From assembly GCA_016789145.1 (NCBI GenBank), contig JAEUQI010000013.1, positions 1 to 49,422 on the forward strand: DNA of 49,422 nt, in the 5' to 3' direction. The stretch's first letter is position 1. Each line of letters opens with the position of its first letter. The DNA is from Blastocatellia bacterium (lineage in GTDB: Bacteria > Acidobacteriota > Blastocatellia > Pyrinomonadales > Pyrinomonadaceae). A program made the position numbers and the translations under genes. Below are positions 10,901 to 18,076 of the stretch, in pieces. The notes beneath the pieces are model-generated. The model saw nothing but the letters and a program-made list of their open reading frames with translations. It was not told the origin of the DNA and did no database searches.

Positions 10901-13900
10901 TAAGTTTCCAAAGAGAACCGAAGCCCAGTCGGGACTCCCAGTGCCTTTCGAGCCACAAAACATAACCGTCGAGGCGAAGATTTTGCCATTCTCTATCCGA
11001 AAGGTCTCACCTGAAGTTTTAGGCAATGCCGGCTACGGCACGATCGTTGTCGAAGGTGCAAAGTTCCAACCGGGAGCAACAATGAAGCTCGTAAAGCCGG
11101 GCAGCCCGGATGTTGTCCCTGAGAACCAAAGAGCGGTCGGTAACAAGATCGTCGGAATGTTCGACCTGACTGGCGAAGTCGCGGGAGACTACGACGTAGT
11201 TGTGACCAATCCCGGCAACCAAACTGCAATGCTCGAAGATGGTTTCGAGATCATCAGTGGTGGTGGAGCGGCTGAACCTCGCATTTCGATCAGTGGCCCC
11301 GGAGCAGCAAGAGGCGGACGCCTGCGCTATACCATCTCGATGTCGAACGACGGTCTAAACGACCTCTATATGGTGCCCATGCTGATCACCATGCCGAGTC
11401 GTTACGCATATGAATTAGACCAATCGAACGTCATCACAGATTTTTCAGAATATTATCCGCCCGACGCCGTTCCGTCGCAGATACCGATGCATGTTGAACG
11501 CGATGGATTGCGGGTTATGTCACTCACCACGCCGGTGCTTGGATCTAAACGAACAGTTCGCGTCAACATTGATCTCATCGTGCCTTTCGGTTTTTCTGGC
11601 TATGAGATCACGGCACTGGCGATGCCACCGCTTGCAGAATGGTATGACATGGGGCGTGATGCACAGGAAGAGTTCGTCAACAGACAACTTCGTAATCTAA
11701 ATACGCCGGAAAAATGCGAGATTGCATACAACAACTGCTTGATCGAAGTACTCAGAGGGTTGTTCTTTACAGTGCTTGCAGAACTCATTCCCGCTGGTTG
11801 CGCTGGCGAGGTCTATAAGGCGATCCTCAGCTTCGGCGACTATGCAATGGGCATAATCATTAAGGGCGACAATGCTAGCCTTTGGGATGCGGTTTCGGGC
11901 ACCGGGAATATGCTGATGGGCGCAGTAGCCGGGATCGCCCAGCAGTGTCTGGAGTACCTGCTGCCTTGGTTTAAGGCCGTCGATGCTTCAATAAAAATAT
12001 TCAAACTGCTTTACGACTTCTACGACTGTTATAGACAGTATGTAGAATGTGTGGCGCCTCCGCCGGAGAAGTTTGGCACCATCTTTCTTGGTTCGTTCGA
12101 TCCTAATGAAAAGATCGGACCAACGGGCTATGGCGGAGAAAAATGGGTACCCGTCGGACAGCCTCTAGAATATCGAATTAACTTCGAGAATCTATCGTCG
12201 GCGACAGCTCCGGCTCAACTCATCAGGATCACCGATTCGCTGCCGCCTCCATTGGACTTGCGAACCGTGAGGTTGAAGGAGATAGGGTTCAAGCAGTACC
12301 GATTTGTGATGCCCGATAATCAGTCCTTCTACCAGAGCAGAGTTCAACTTGGCGAAGACCTCGGTAATCTGCAGGCCGACATCTTGGCGGGAGTCGATCT
12401 GGTAAATAATCGTGTCTTCTGGAATCTACAGGCCGTCGATCCAAACACTGGCGAGGCTCCGCTCGACCCATTGTCCGGACTGCTGCCACCTAACAATGAG
12501 AATAAAGACGGCGAAGGTTATGTGATATTCACTGTTGAAGCGAAGTCGTCATTCCCAAACCGGACGATGATCAATAACACGGCAACGATCGTTTTCGATG
12601 AGAACGAACCGATCGTGACCAATTCTACTGAGAATATGCTGGACAGCGTTGTTCCTACGAGCCAGATCGCAGCATTACCAGCAACATCGGCAGTACCCGA
12701 AATAGAATTGAATTGGTCGGGAACAGATGATGCAGACGGCTCTGGGTTCAAGGGACACAGCATTGTTTATTCCGAAAATGGTGGAGGCTACCGTCATTAT
12801 CTGAATTCCCTGAGCGATGTATCCACAACGTTCAGCGGAAAATGGGGCAAGACCTACAGCTTCTATTCGATCGGACGGGACAATGCCGGAAACGTTGAAC
12901 GAGCACCGACTCAGCCTGATGCTACGATACGTGTGCTTGGTGGTGATACCGAGGGCGATGTTGCACCGCGGCCGAACGGCAGCGACGGCACGTTGAACGG
13001 TGACGATCTTACACAGGTCAGAAGGTTCGTGGCACGGCTTGATTCGGCGATGCAGTACAACGAATTGCAGCGGGCTGATATGGCTCCGAAAGCCGAAGGC
13101 GGCGATGGATCGCTTAGTGTTGCTGACGTAATGCAAGCCCGTCGTTATGTGGCTGGGACCGATCCGAGAGCAGAGGCTTCTGGACCAAACGCCGAGTCCG
13201 GTGGACTAGGCAAAACGATCGCCGGCAAATCGAGTGGACTATTGCCGCGTGAGATCAAGCCTATAAAGATCATTAGAACCGGCAATCAGATCGAGGTTGG
13301 GATCGTGCTTGAGACGCAGGGCGATGAGACGGGGCTTGGTTTCGGATTGAACTTCGATCCTGCCGTCCTAAGCAATCCGGTCGCGAATCTACGTCCTGTA
13401 GCGGCCGGCAGCAACTTGACAGTGAACACGGATCAAGCGGCGGCCGGAAAGCTAGGAATTCTGCTCGATAAGGCTCCGAATCAGCCGTTCGCGGCAGGTA
13501 CCAATGTGCTGATGACGATCACGTTCGACATCGCCATCGGTGCTCCCGCAGCGACGCAGATCTCGTTCGGCGACGATCCGATCAAGCGCGAAGTCGTAAA
13601 CGGCCTAGCGGAAGGCCTCAACACGACATTCTCGCCCGGAACGATCCAATTGCTCGGCCCAACGTCAGCCAACGTATCGATCGCCGGTCAAGTGACAAAG
13701 CTCGACGGCACACCGATCCGTGGTGCTCGCATAACGATCTACGGAAACAATCCACAGCGTCTAAGCTCAAACTCTAGTAGCTTCGGTTATTTCCGGATAG
13801 ACAACGTTGCGGCAGGTGCTACTTATACGATCGACGTTAAGGCACGTGGCTATACGTTTACGCCTCGTATAATCACAGTCACCGATTCGATCGACGACTT

Positions 13901-13922
13901 AGTGCTTATGCCGGAACCCTAA
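4950..13922 (+). CDS. Giant exported CARDB-repeat protein with PD40 propeller, dockerin-like and cohesin-like modules
   Basis: A 2990-aa protein, probably surface-bound or secreted. In order: signal or membrane helix (about 12-32); five PD40 propeller repeats (FSPDGQKVAYI type, 110-390); a Calx-beta-like strand-rich unit (395-490); eleven CARDB domains (495-1890, each opening like PDLVVENL); an IPT/TIG-like unit (2013-2103); a helical, hydrophobic, Cys-containing stretch (2252-2385); an FDPNEK-type beta domain (2385-2550); an FN3-like unit; dockerin-like repeats (2667-2741); a cohesin-like domain (2769-2904); and a carboxypeptidase-regulatory-like beta-sandwich (2906-2990). The ATG at 4950 is chosen because AGGGA lies 5 nt upstream. 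Adhesion or scaffold function is inferred; no catalytic site was recognised. Confidence 0.88.
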   Translation: MTIRKFVSTRLVLGLALLLLLTVISSATFVRTADASLVDKVAEFAATYAPPITGLRNKLAGRRDNAYGDAGDRIIVGQGNGLTYGSPGRIDKVQIIEPSGTPRVLTGIEDSEPQWSADGSKVVFISMRDAPPNTNYFARHDYRAIYVMNADGTDQRRLFIDSFTGPMQPTFSPDGQKVAYINNGGSLRTVEVFGTGAQADVDISECTSSGARNTVRRPPGQQLIPGIYGTQSPDYSPDGNYLIYTQWDSGLEVYAVFRVPTDGSGGCTMLYASNNDITPISPQYSPDGTKIAVYRVEDANNPATAVRKLWIIDAATGTPISEHIPPGFFGEAVWSPDGTKIAYPIGQYDEIADVEILGLGVRTYDLTTSIVEDVDLTGFYEGINGLHWGVPTTVQPTLSMRINSPHPLASGSSTTGTLYLNAPAPVGGTSVTLSALGAIGAITVPASVVIPEGQVSVDFPITSEVSSSYRTAGILATRNAPTIAQAQASVSLHPARPDLLAVSFTAPATTTPGASNAVSWTVQNIGPITTSGSGGYSNAVYFSEDAVLGSEDIQVTLLTGTTLAPGASQTQNSTAVIPGHRVPSTGQYYLIFSANYGRTLNEGGQFSNNQIVHPIQVNTPDLVVENLVVPAQVEPGTAYSLNFNIRNAGVVATSGSFSTQIFFSEDNIAGNADDAQLLSFSTSASIAAGGVRPETRSVTIPPLPARNSGPAFYYVKVDSGNAIPEGTSTGEVNNNTFQATDFRYRLPDLVVENLTVPALVETGTQYPLTFNIRNAGEVATNTTFTTQIFFSEDNVPGNADDAELLSFNITTPIAVGGTSPQTRNVTIPNLPVRNNGPAFYYVKVDSGNTVTEGVTVGENNNIVFQGTQFEYRVADLQVPASSVASDVDTDTAFPLSWTTANTGNKATTANFVDRVYLSADQTVGGDTTLGSFTLTGGLAAGATADRVQNITINYANVPASGTYYLLIQTDATTQVNEGVNEGNNVRVQPIYVRKALRPDLVVTNVTGPPTVFFDQTIQVQWTVTNSGLGSTNAPQWKDAVFIATSPTGAGATKLAEPLSITALNPGESYTATATVKIPRGFNGGYYFLVRANNNNAVNETNTANNQLSRPVTVNVPPLPDLIVESVQAPDELFGGQEILVSYTIRNIGTEDAGGRKDRIYLSRDTTLNTGQDRLIFTSDSLSGPAAGQATSHLSRNRNGVQEPAVYINARVPSDAEGLWYVFVVTDYQNSVYEYTAENNNTGYDTAEPGSPMNILVTPPDLVVPDQITAPATAESGGSIPVEFIVRNQGAFNASANLYHAVYMSTNATFEPGTDTLLATFKDTTFFGPGAEHTIALNVGFPNCLANGTYYLFAVADYNNQQFEFDPVFDAEANNASPAKQITLSTIPPDLQITNFTVPPITEPGVNVPLSWTVANTGSTTTRNWVDRIFLHSLTPGIATQTLGSFTRNGGLVGGGSYTASGNIGLPAYMEGQYFLTVVTDAGSSIPECGIAEENNSAQSANFTVQNNLPDLVVDSVTAPSAATVGDTFNVSWVGRNANQQMPSNSSSFRDTVYLSSDTSLSNSDIAIGSSLNNLILGPGQTYTQQANVSIGNVTPGTYYILVATDSGRNIYEGTSGSGFESNNLRASAPITLSAPAVDLTVGSVSMSSPQHSGTFRDFSWTVTNIGTSPTLASSWTDYVVLSRDSILDPSDTTLGYRTRTGVLAGGANYVATASYFVPTGLTGDYTIFVLTDRNNSVVESNNANNTATPLPINLTLPPPAELSITNIAPPATASVGGTATFNWTVQNTGANAINGIWRDTFYFSRDQFWDASDTLVGVRDLSSQTTSVPASGGTYTATWGGVLPPVDEGTYYVIVRTDAQNRIRESNEANNVATSVSTTTITVTQLTLNTPFNTTLGNGSQMFFKYATDPAETLLFTLVTDKPQRSNEVFTNFDTMVSRADYDVQSTRPNEGNQENLIDPTQDGDYYSMVRTDLIPESFAGNFDKFPKRTEAQSGLPVPFEPQNITVEAKILPFSIRKVSPEVLGNAGYGTIVVEGAKFQPGATMKLVKPGSPDVVPENQRAVGNKIVGMFDLTGEVAGDYDVVVTNPGNQTAMLEDGFEIISGGGAAEPRISISGPGAARGGRLRYTISMSNDGLNDLYMVPMLITMPSRYAYELDQSNVITDFSEYYPPDAVPSQIPMHVERDGLRVMSLTTPVLGSKRTVRVNIDLIVPFGFSGYEITALAMPPLAEWYDMGRDAQEEFVNRQLRNLNTPEKCEIAYNNCLIEVLRGLFFTVLAELIPAGCAGEVYKAILSFGDYAMGIIIKGDNASLWDAVSGTGNMLMGAVAGIAQQCLEYLLPWFKAVDASIKIFKLLYDFYDCYRQYVECVAPPPEKFGTIFLGSFDPNEKIGPTGYGGEKWVPVGQPLEYRINFENLSSATAPAQLIRITDSLPPPLDLRTVRLKEIGFKQYRFVMPDNQSFYQSRVQLGEDLGNLQADILAGVDLVNNRVFWNLQAVDPNTGEAPLDPLSGLLPPNNENKDGEGYVIFTVEAKSSFPNRTMINNTATIVFDENEPIVTNSTENMLDSVVPTSQIAALPATSAVPEIELNWSGTDDADGSGFKGHSIVYSENGGGYRHYLNSLSDVSTTFSGKWGKTYSFYSIGRDNAGNVERAPTQPDATIRVLGGDTEGDVAPRPNGSDGTLNGDDLTQVRRFVARLDSAMQYNELQRADMAPKAEGGDGSLSVADVMQARRYVAGTDPRAEASGPNAESGGLGKTIAGKSSGLLPREIKPIKIIRTGNQIEVGIVLETQGDETGLGFGLNFDPAVLSNPVANLRPVAAGSNLTVNTDQAAAGKLGILLDKAPNQPFAAGTNVLMTITFDIAIGAPAATQISFGDDPIKREVVNGLAEGLNTTFSPGTIQLLGPTSANVSIAGQVTKLDGTPIRGARITIYGNNPQRLSSNSSSFGYFRIDNVAAGATYTIDVKARGYTFTPRIITVTDSIDDLVLMPEP

Positions 13923-13942
13923 ACCTCCTGCACCGCCGTGTT

Positions 13943-13985
13943 CTCGAAGGGCAAAAGCTCATTGACCCTGCTTTTGCCTTTCGAG
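13943..13985. repeat. Large hairpin spanning the rsmI stop codon
   Basis: CTCGAAGGGCAAAAGC (13943-13958) pairs with GCTTTTGCCTTTCGAG (13970-13985), 16 bp with one G-T wobble and an 11-nt loop. The rsmI stop codon (13959-13961) sits in the loop. No T-run follows on either strand, so this may be an RNA-end stabiliser or repeat and not a classical terminator. Confidence 0.7.
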
Positions 13986-14798
13986 TTCGCGATAGGCTTC
14001 GGACTTACTAATGCCGCGATCTTTCGCGGCTTTTTTTATTGCGGCTTTCCTATCTTGGCCGTCGGCTTCATAGTTCGCGACGAGTTTGGCAATACTAATA
14101 GACGCATCTGCGGTCTCGGTTCCCTTCGATGGTCGGTCGATCGCGAGTACTATCTCGCCTTTTATCGGCGATCGAGCTAATTGGGCTATTAGTTCTGATA
14201 GCGTTCCGCGAAGAAATTCCTCATGAAGTTTGGTCAATTCCCGTGCGATCACAGCTCTCCGATCACCTAAGATTTCGAGACAATCCAACAACGACTTCTC
14301 AATTCGGTGCGGCGATTCGTAGATCACGAGGGTAGCGGGCAAGCTAGCGAGTTCTTCAAGCCGACGACGACGATCGCCTTTTTTTGAAGGTAAAAATCCG
14401 CCAAAAAACAATGAACCGACCGGCAAACCCGAAGCTATCGCGGCAACAACGAACGCTGCGGCCCCCGGAACAGGCACGACCGCAATACCGGCTTCTATCG
14501 CCGCTTTCACAACCACACGGCCGGGGTCGCTGATCGCCGGAGTTCCTGCATCCGAGATCAGCGCGACAGAAGAGCCTGCTTTCAACTTGTCGATGAGTTC
14601 ATCGGCCCGTTCGTGTTCGTTGTGTTCGTGGTAGCTAACGAGCTTGTTCGAAATGCGGAAATGATTGAGTAACTTGATCGAATGACGCGTGTCTTCGCAC
14701 GCAATGATATCGACCATTCGCAACACTTCGACCGCTCGAAACGTCATGTCCTGCAAATTGCCGATCGGTGTTGCTACCAAATATAGAATGCCTGCCAT
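13959..14798 (-). CDS. rsmI: 16S rRNA (cytidine-1402-2'-O)-methyltransferase
   Basis: RsmI uses SAM to methylate the 2'-OH of C1402 in the decoding centre of 16S rRNA. The 279-aa protein shows the tetrapyrrole-methylase fold: LYLVATPIGNLQDMTFRAV at the start, ACEDTRHSIKLLNHF, the VALISDAGTPAISDPG loop, VPVPGAAAFVVAAIASGLP, FFGGFLPSKKGDRRRRL and the ESPHRIEKSL block. Length is normal. It is convergent with the giant gene, and its last codons double as hairpin and terminator sequence for the opposite strand. The Lys-rich C-terminal tail is consistent with rRNA contact. Confidence 0.95.
   Translation of the reverse strand: MAGILYLVATPIGNLQDMTFRAVEVLRMVDIIACEDTRHSIKLLNHFRISNKLVSYHEHNEHERADELIDKLKAGSSVALISDAGTPAISDPGRVVVKAAIEAGIAVVPVPGAAAFVVAAIASGLPVGSLFFGGFLPSKKGDRRRRLEELASLPATLVIYESPHRIEKSLLDCLEILGDRRAVIARELTKLHEEFLRGTLSELIAQLARSPIKGEIVLAIDRPSKGTETADASISIAKLVANYEADGQDRKAAIKKAAKDRGISKSEAYRELERQKQGQ
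14013..14037 (+). terminator. Intrinsic terminator for the giant gene, embedded in the rsmI reading frame
   Basis: GCCGCGA (14013-14019), loop TCTT, TCGCGGC (14024-14030), then seven T on the plus strand. It lies 90 nt after the giant gene's stop but within the minus-strand rsmI frame, where it encodes a KKAAKDRG segment. Confidence 0.75.
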
Positions 14799-14828
14799 CG
14801 ATTTAACGATATTCTACTTTGAGAAAAA

Positions 14829-14860
14829 CAAAAAGCCCGCGACATTCCGATCGCGGGCTT
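14829..14860 (-). terminator. Intrinsic terminator after the Gly/Asn-rich exported protein gene
   Basis: On the minus strand GCCCGCGA (14858-14851) pairs perfectly with TCGCGGGC (14842-14835) across an 8-nt loop, followed by TTTTTG. It lies 25 nt beyond the stop at 14885 and upstream of rsmI, so the two genes are probably separate units. Confidence 0.8.
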
Positions 14861-14884
14861 CCGAATCACTTTCGCAAGCGAATG

Positions 14885-15484
14885 TTAGAAAGGCCACCAG
14901 CTCGGCATGTTGTTGCCGCGTCCGTTTCCTCGTCCATTGCCCCAGCCGCGTCCGCTGTTGTAGTTGATGCCATATGCATTGGCGATAACCCGAAGGTTCT
15001 GGTCGATCGCGTTCCACTCGTACTGCAGATTATTGTTCGTACGCATACGTCGAAGCTGACGGTCGAGCTGCGAACCAAGCTGCAACACACGCTGTGCTTC
15101 GTCGCGGCTGTTGTTCAGGTTACGGCCACGTCCGAATTTGTCTTCGAGACGGCTAGCAGCCTTGCTGAAATCGTCTGCGAGGTCTTCGACGTTGTTGCCG
15201 TTGTTATTACGCCCGTTGCCCCAACCGCCGTTGTTACCCCAACCGCCATTGTTGTGATCGTCGATGCGATCGGTCTGTCGTTCGAACTGGCGAGCACGCT
15301 GCTTTAGGTCGCGAACTGCGCTCTGCACCTGGCCATTGTAGTAACCGCCGTTACCGTAGCCGCCGTAGCCGCCGTTTCCGTTCGGATATCCGCCGCCATT
15401 CCACTGTGCCGAAGCAATGGCCGGCAATCCCATCAATACAAAAGAAAATACCGCTACCGAAATGTATGTTTTGATGTTTCGCAT
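14885..15484 (-). CDS. Exported Gly/Asn/Tyr-rich protein of unknown function
   Basis: A 199-aa protein not assigned to a named family. A signal peptide (about 1-27, ending AIASAQ) is followed by a Gly/Asn/Tyr-rich stretch, a charged helix (AVRDLKQRARQFERQTDRIDD), a second Gly/Asn/Trp-rich linker, a long helical region rich in Arg and Asp (EDLADDFSKAASRLEDKFG to LRVIANAYG) and a Gly/Arg/Asn tail ending PSWWPF. The pattern suggests a periplasmic or extracellular protein with helical bundles joined by flexible linkers. The ATG at 15484 is preferred to one 21 nt earlier because AGGGAG lies just upstream of it. It has its own terminator. Confidence 0.75.
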   Translation of the reverse strand: MRNIKTYISVAVFSFVLMGLPAIASAQWNGGGYPNGNGGYGGYGNGGYYNGQVQSAVRDLKQRARQFERQTDRIDDHNNGGWGNNGGWGNGRNNNGNNVEDLADDFSKAASRLEDKFGRGRNLNNSRDEAQRVLQLGSQLDRQLRRMRTNNNLQYEWNAIDQNLRVIANAYGINYNSGRGWGNGRGNGRGNNMPSWWPF

Positions 15485-15656
15485 AATTGTCTCCCTAACT
15501 TTCATTATCTAAGGCAATGTTTTGGCCATTGCGAAATGACTAAGTGCAAAGGGTGTGCCAAAGTATTTCGTCTTCACGATTGTAGCCACAAGTCATTGAT
15601 ATACAGACGTTTACGCGATTGGAGACATCATGCACTTTAGCGAGATCGGCGTACAC

Positions 15657-15690
15657 GAAAACGGCATACGAACCGATTTCGTATGCCGCT
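15657..15690 (-). terminator. Terminator hairpin after the subtilisin-like protease
   Basis: A perfect 11-bp stem, CGGCATACGAA (15662-15672) with TTCGTATGCCG (15678-15688) around a 5-nt loop, followed on the minus strand by TTTTC. It lies 22 nt past the protease stop. Confidence 0.65.
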
Positions 15691-15712
15691 TGCGTTGAAT
15701 GGTATGTACTGT

Positions 15713-17119
15713 TTATTCGGTCGCTTTGTCCGCGCAAATGCGGCCGCCTGATTGGATCTTGCCGTTCAAACCGTCAAGCTTATCAACCGACGACATCAAT
15801 TTCTTGCGAAGATCGGTGACCGAGATCTTTGGGTTTTGCGAGACTATCAATGCAGCTATACCCGAAACATAGGGCGTCGCCATCGACGTGCCGGAGATCG
15901 AACGAAATCCGCCGCCAAGCCATGTGGACAGAATGTCTTTGCCTGGAGCCGCGATATGCACGCTGCCATTGCCGAAGTTTGAGAACGAAGTCAGATTGTC
16001 GTTGCGGTCAAGAGCCGCTACGGAAACGACGCTCGGTAGATCATAGTTGGACGGATAATGCGGCAACCGATCGTTATTCGTGCCATCGTTGCCTGCAGCA
16101 GCAACGAACAGAATTCCGGCGTCGCCAGCCGCACGAATCGCGTCCTCTAGACCACGGGAATACTGATTTGAACCAAAACTGCCGCTGATAATTCGAATGT
16201 TTACGCCCGCCTTCTTGCGATCTATGACGTAATTGATCGCCGAGATAGCATCTTCGGTCGTGCCCGAACCGCCGCGGCCCAGGAACTTTAGCGGCATTAT
16301 CTTGACCTTCCAATTGATGCCCGCGACGCCAAAACCATTGTTGCCTTCGGCACCAATGATACCTGCGCAATGCGTTCCATGGCCGTTCTCGTCCATCGGG
16401 TCGGCCTCGCGGTCGACGCCGTTGTAGCCTCGAACGTCGTTGAATGTACCTAGCTCATCGTCCGTGTACGCCTTAATCAACGCAGGGCGCCGCCACATGT
16501 TGTTCGCGAGGTCTTTGTGCGTGTAATCAACACCGCTGTCAAGCACTGCAACGACAACCTCTTCGCTTCCGGTCGTTTTCGTCCACGCCGCGAGAGCATC
16601 AAGATCGGCACGCATTCCATTATTTGTACTTGCCGGATTGTTCAACGCCCATTGGTCAGCGAACATGGGATCATTTGGAGCAAAGGTATACTTTTTGTAA
16701 GTGTCAGGTATTAGATTACCTTTGGTGTCTTCAATTCGATCCAGTCGAATTTCAAAGTTCGGCTCCGAATACAAAACAACATCCGACATTGCAGCATAGC
16801 TGTCCGCGACAGCCTTCGCATCGGCGTTATCGAGGTCATCGATCGACGTCAGGCCGTTGACGCTTTCGATCTCGTCGATCAGAACATCGTTGTTCGCCGC
16901 GGCGATGGCTCGTACTTGGTTGAGATCAACGCCGGGCTTGAACCGAACTAGAACCTCTGGTCGGCCCATTACATTCTCTTTACGATGAACCGTTTCTATG
17001 TGAGAAGTGCTCGCCATACGAAGCGAAGCACGCCAACGACCGATCTGGCCGACGACGGCCGCAAATGCGATCAGCACTACTGCCAGCGTGATGTGAATCC
17101 AGATATTGTTTCGGTTCAT
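15713..17119 (-). CDS. Subtilisin-like (S8) serine protease, membrane-anchored or secreted
   Basis: A 468-aa S8 protease. Seen: an N-terminal hydrophobic helix (10-25), an inhibitory propeptide-like region (about 54-126, RPEVLVRFKPGVDL to VVLYSEPNFEI), then the catalytic domain with D194 (AVLDSGVD), H247 (NGHGTHCAG), oxyanion N344 (AAAGND) and S412 (SISGTSMATP). All residues needed for activity are present. It likely matures by propeptide removal after export. It is the last gene of a minus-strand group and begins 12 nt after a small gene that may act with it. The N-terminal helix could be a signal anchor. Confidence 0.92.
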   Translation of the reverse strand: MNRNNIWIHITLAVVLIAFAAVVGQIGRWRASLRMASTSHIETVHRKENVMGRPEVLVRFKPGVDLNQVRAIAAANNDVLIDEIESVNGLTSIDDLDNADAKAVADSYAAMSDVVLYSEPNFEIRLDRIEDTKGNLIPDTYKKYTFAPNDPMFADQWALNNPASTNNGMRADLDALAAWTKTTGSEEVVVAVLDSGVDYTHKDLANNMWRRPALIKAYTDDELGTFNDVRGYNGVDREADPMDENGHGTHCAGIIGAEGNNGFGVAGINWKVKIMPLKFLGRGGSGTTEDAISAINYVIDRKKAGVNIRIISGSFGSNQYSRGLEDAIRAAGDAGILFVAAAGNDGTNNDRLPHYPSNYDLPSVVSVAALDRNDNLTSFSNFGNGSVHIAAPGKDILSTWLGGGFRSISGTSMATPYVSGIAALIVSQNPKISVTDLRKKLMSSVDKLDGLNGKIQSGGRICADKATE

Positions 17120-17131
17120 AATGCCTCCGAA

Positions 17132-17413
17132 TTATTGAGCGACGATAATGTTCTCTCCATTATAGCCGACAAGACGCAATTGTTGGTCGTCGGCTCGATA
17201 AATGTACGTCTCGTCGTCCGCCGAAAGTTCGAATTCCCAACCATCCGACATCATCATCGCGGCCATTTCGCCGGAAGTTGGGGCTCCGAGTGCCGAGTTC
17301 GGAAACTCTCGATCTTCGATGTTTGTCACCGTAACATCATCAGCCGCAACATTTAGACGCTTAGCCAGGTCGTCGATCGCCGCATAAGCCGCGCTTTCCT
17401 TTGTGAAGTTCAT
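17132..17413 (-). CDS. Small protein of unknown function next to the subtilisin-like protease
   Basis: A 93-aa soluble protein without signal peptide. Residues 1-30 are helical (AIDDLAKRLNVAADDVTVTNIED). The rest looks beta-rich: FPNSALGAPTSGEMAAMMMSDGWEFELSA, then YIYRADDQQLRLVGY. The sequence resembles a widespread family of small domains with the pattern DVTVV...P(D/N)xxLGCP.PG.......GYRI.L, here lacking the Cys; this is from memory and not a search. It lies 25 nt after the DUF2085 gene and 12 nt before the protease, so the three are likely cotranscribed. A role in folding or inhibition of the protease is speculation. Confidence 0.7.
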   Translation of the reverse strand: MNFTKESAAYAAIDDLAKRLNVAADDVTVTNIEDREFPNSALGAPTSGEMAAMMMSDGWEFELSADDETYIYRADDQQLRLVGYNGENIIVAQ

Positions 17414-17438
17414 ATGACGTTTACGCTAAATGGGACTC

Positions 17439-17972
17439 TCAAGTTCCTTTTGATATCAGTCTTTTCCAAGTCAAATTTCGCACGATCTCGACCGATGCCG
17501 GAACGATATATGTCGCACATGTCGCTCCCAAGACCATTCCCGTCAAAAACCGCGACAAATGTGTGTTTTCCCAAACTCCGAAAAACGTAAGCGACCAATC
17601 AATTCCGATAGGAACGAGAGACAGAAATAACCATACTCGCGATATCGGCTCGATATCATCTAGCCTTCGCCACAGAGGAAAGACCACAAATCCAAAAAAG
17701 ATCCCGAAATAAACGCCCGTACACCGCGAACAGACTCCGAAAGGTTCGCCTAAAACGTCCAAAGATCTATCAGCCATTTGATGACAAATAAGGCTGTGAA
17801 AGCTGTATAGAGCGGTCGATAACGATTCAAAGCCGAGAGATCTAGCAAGCGGATCGACAAGTATCAACGCCGCCCAAACGAAAGTGATCGCGAGCCCCAC
17901 GACCCAAACCTTCTTTGCTTGAGAGGTCATCGCCGAGAGCGTTGATATTGTTCGATAGCCGTCGGCTTCCAT
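17439..17972 (-). CDS. DUF2085 family membrane protein
   Basis: A 177-aa integral membrane protein with about four hydrophobic segments (near 22-40, 85-100, 110-130, 140-160). The DUF2085 signature is clear: FHSLICHQMADRS followed by PFGVCSRCTGVYFGIFFGF, with a Cys-His pair and a CxxC that could bind metal. Function of the family is unknown. The ATG at 17972 gives the longest frame; an ATG at 17930 would place the start 14 residues later and neither has a good ribosome-binding site. It heads the minus-strand group with the small protein and the S8 protease. Confidence 0.82.
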   Translation of the reverse strand: MEADGYRTISTLSAMTSQAKKVWVVGLAITFVWAALILVDPLARSLGFESLSTALYSFHSLICHQMADRSLDVLGEPFGVCSRCTGVYFGIFFGFVVFPLWRRLDDIEPISRVWLFLSLVPIGIDWSLTFFGVWENTHLSRFLTGMVLGATCATYIVPASVEIVRNLTWKRLISKGT

Positions 17973-18076
17973 CCGTCAATATTATCCTAACGTCAACAAT
18001 TTTCGACAACAAATCTAGAACTTCCTGCGTATAACTGACCAGCTTAGTCTCAAAACTCGAATCAGCAGGAAGGTTT

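Noticed and set aside
11706..12105. Polymorphic toxin region within the giant protein
   Set aside because: Hydrophobic helices recall pre-toxin domains, but no toxin domain ends the protein and no immunity gene follows.
14129..14967. Plus-strand frames opposite rsmI and the Gly/Asn-rich gene
   Set aside because: They are antisense shadows of genes with clear family motifs or signal peptides, and lack start signals.
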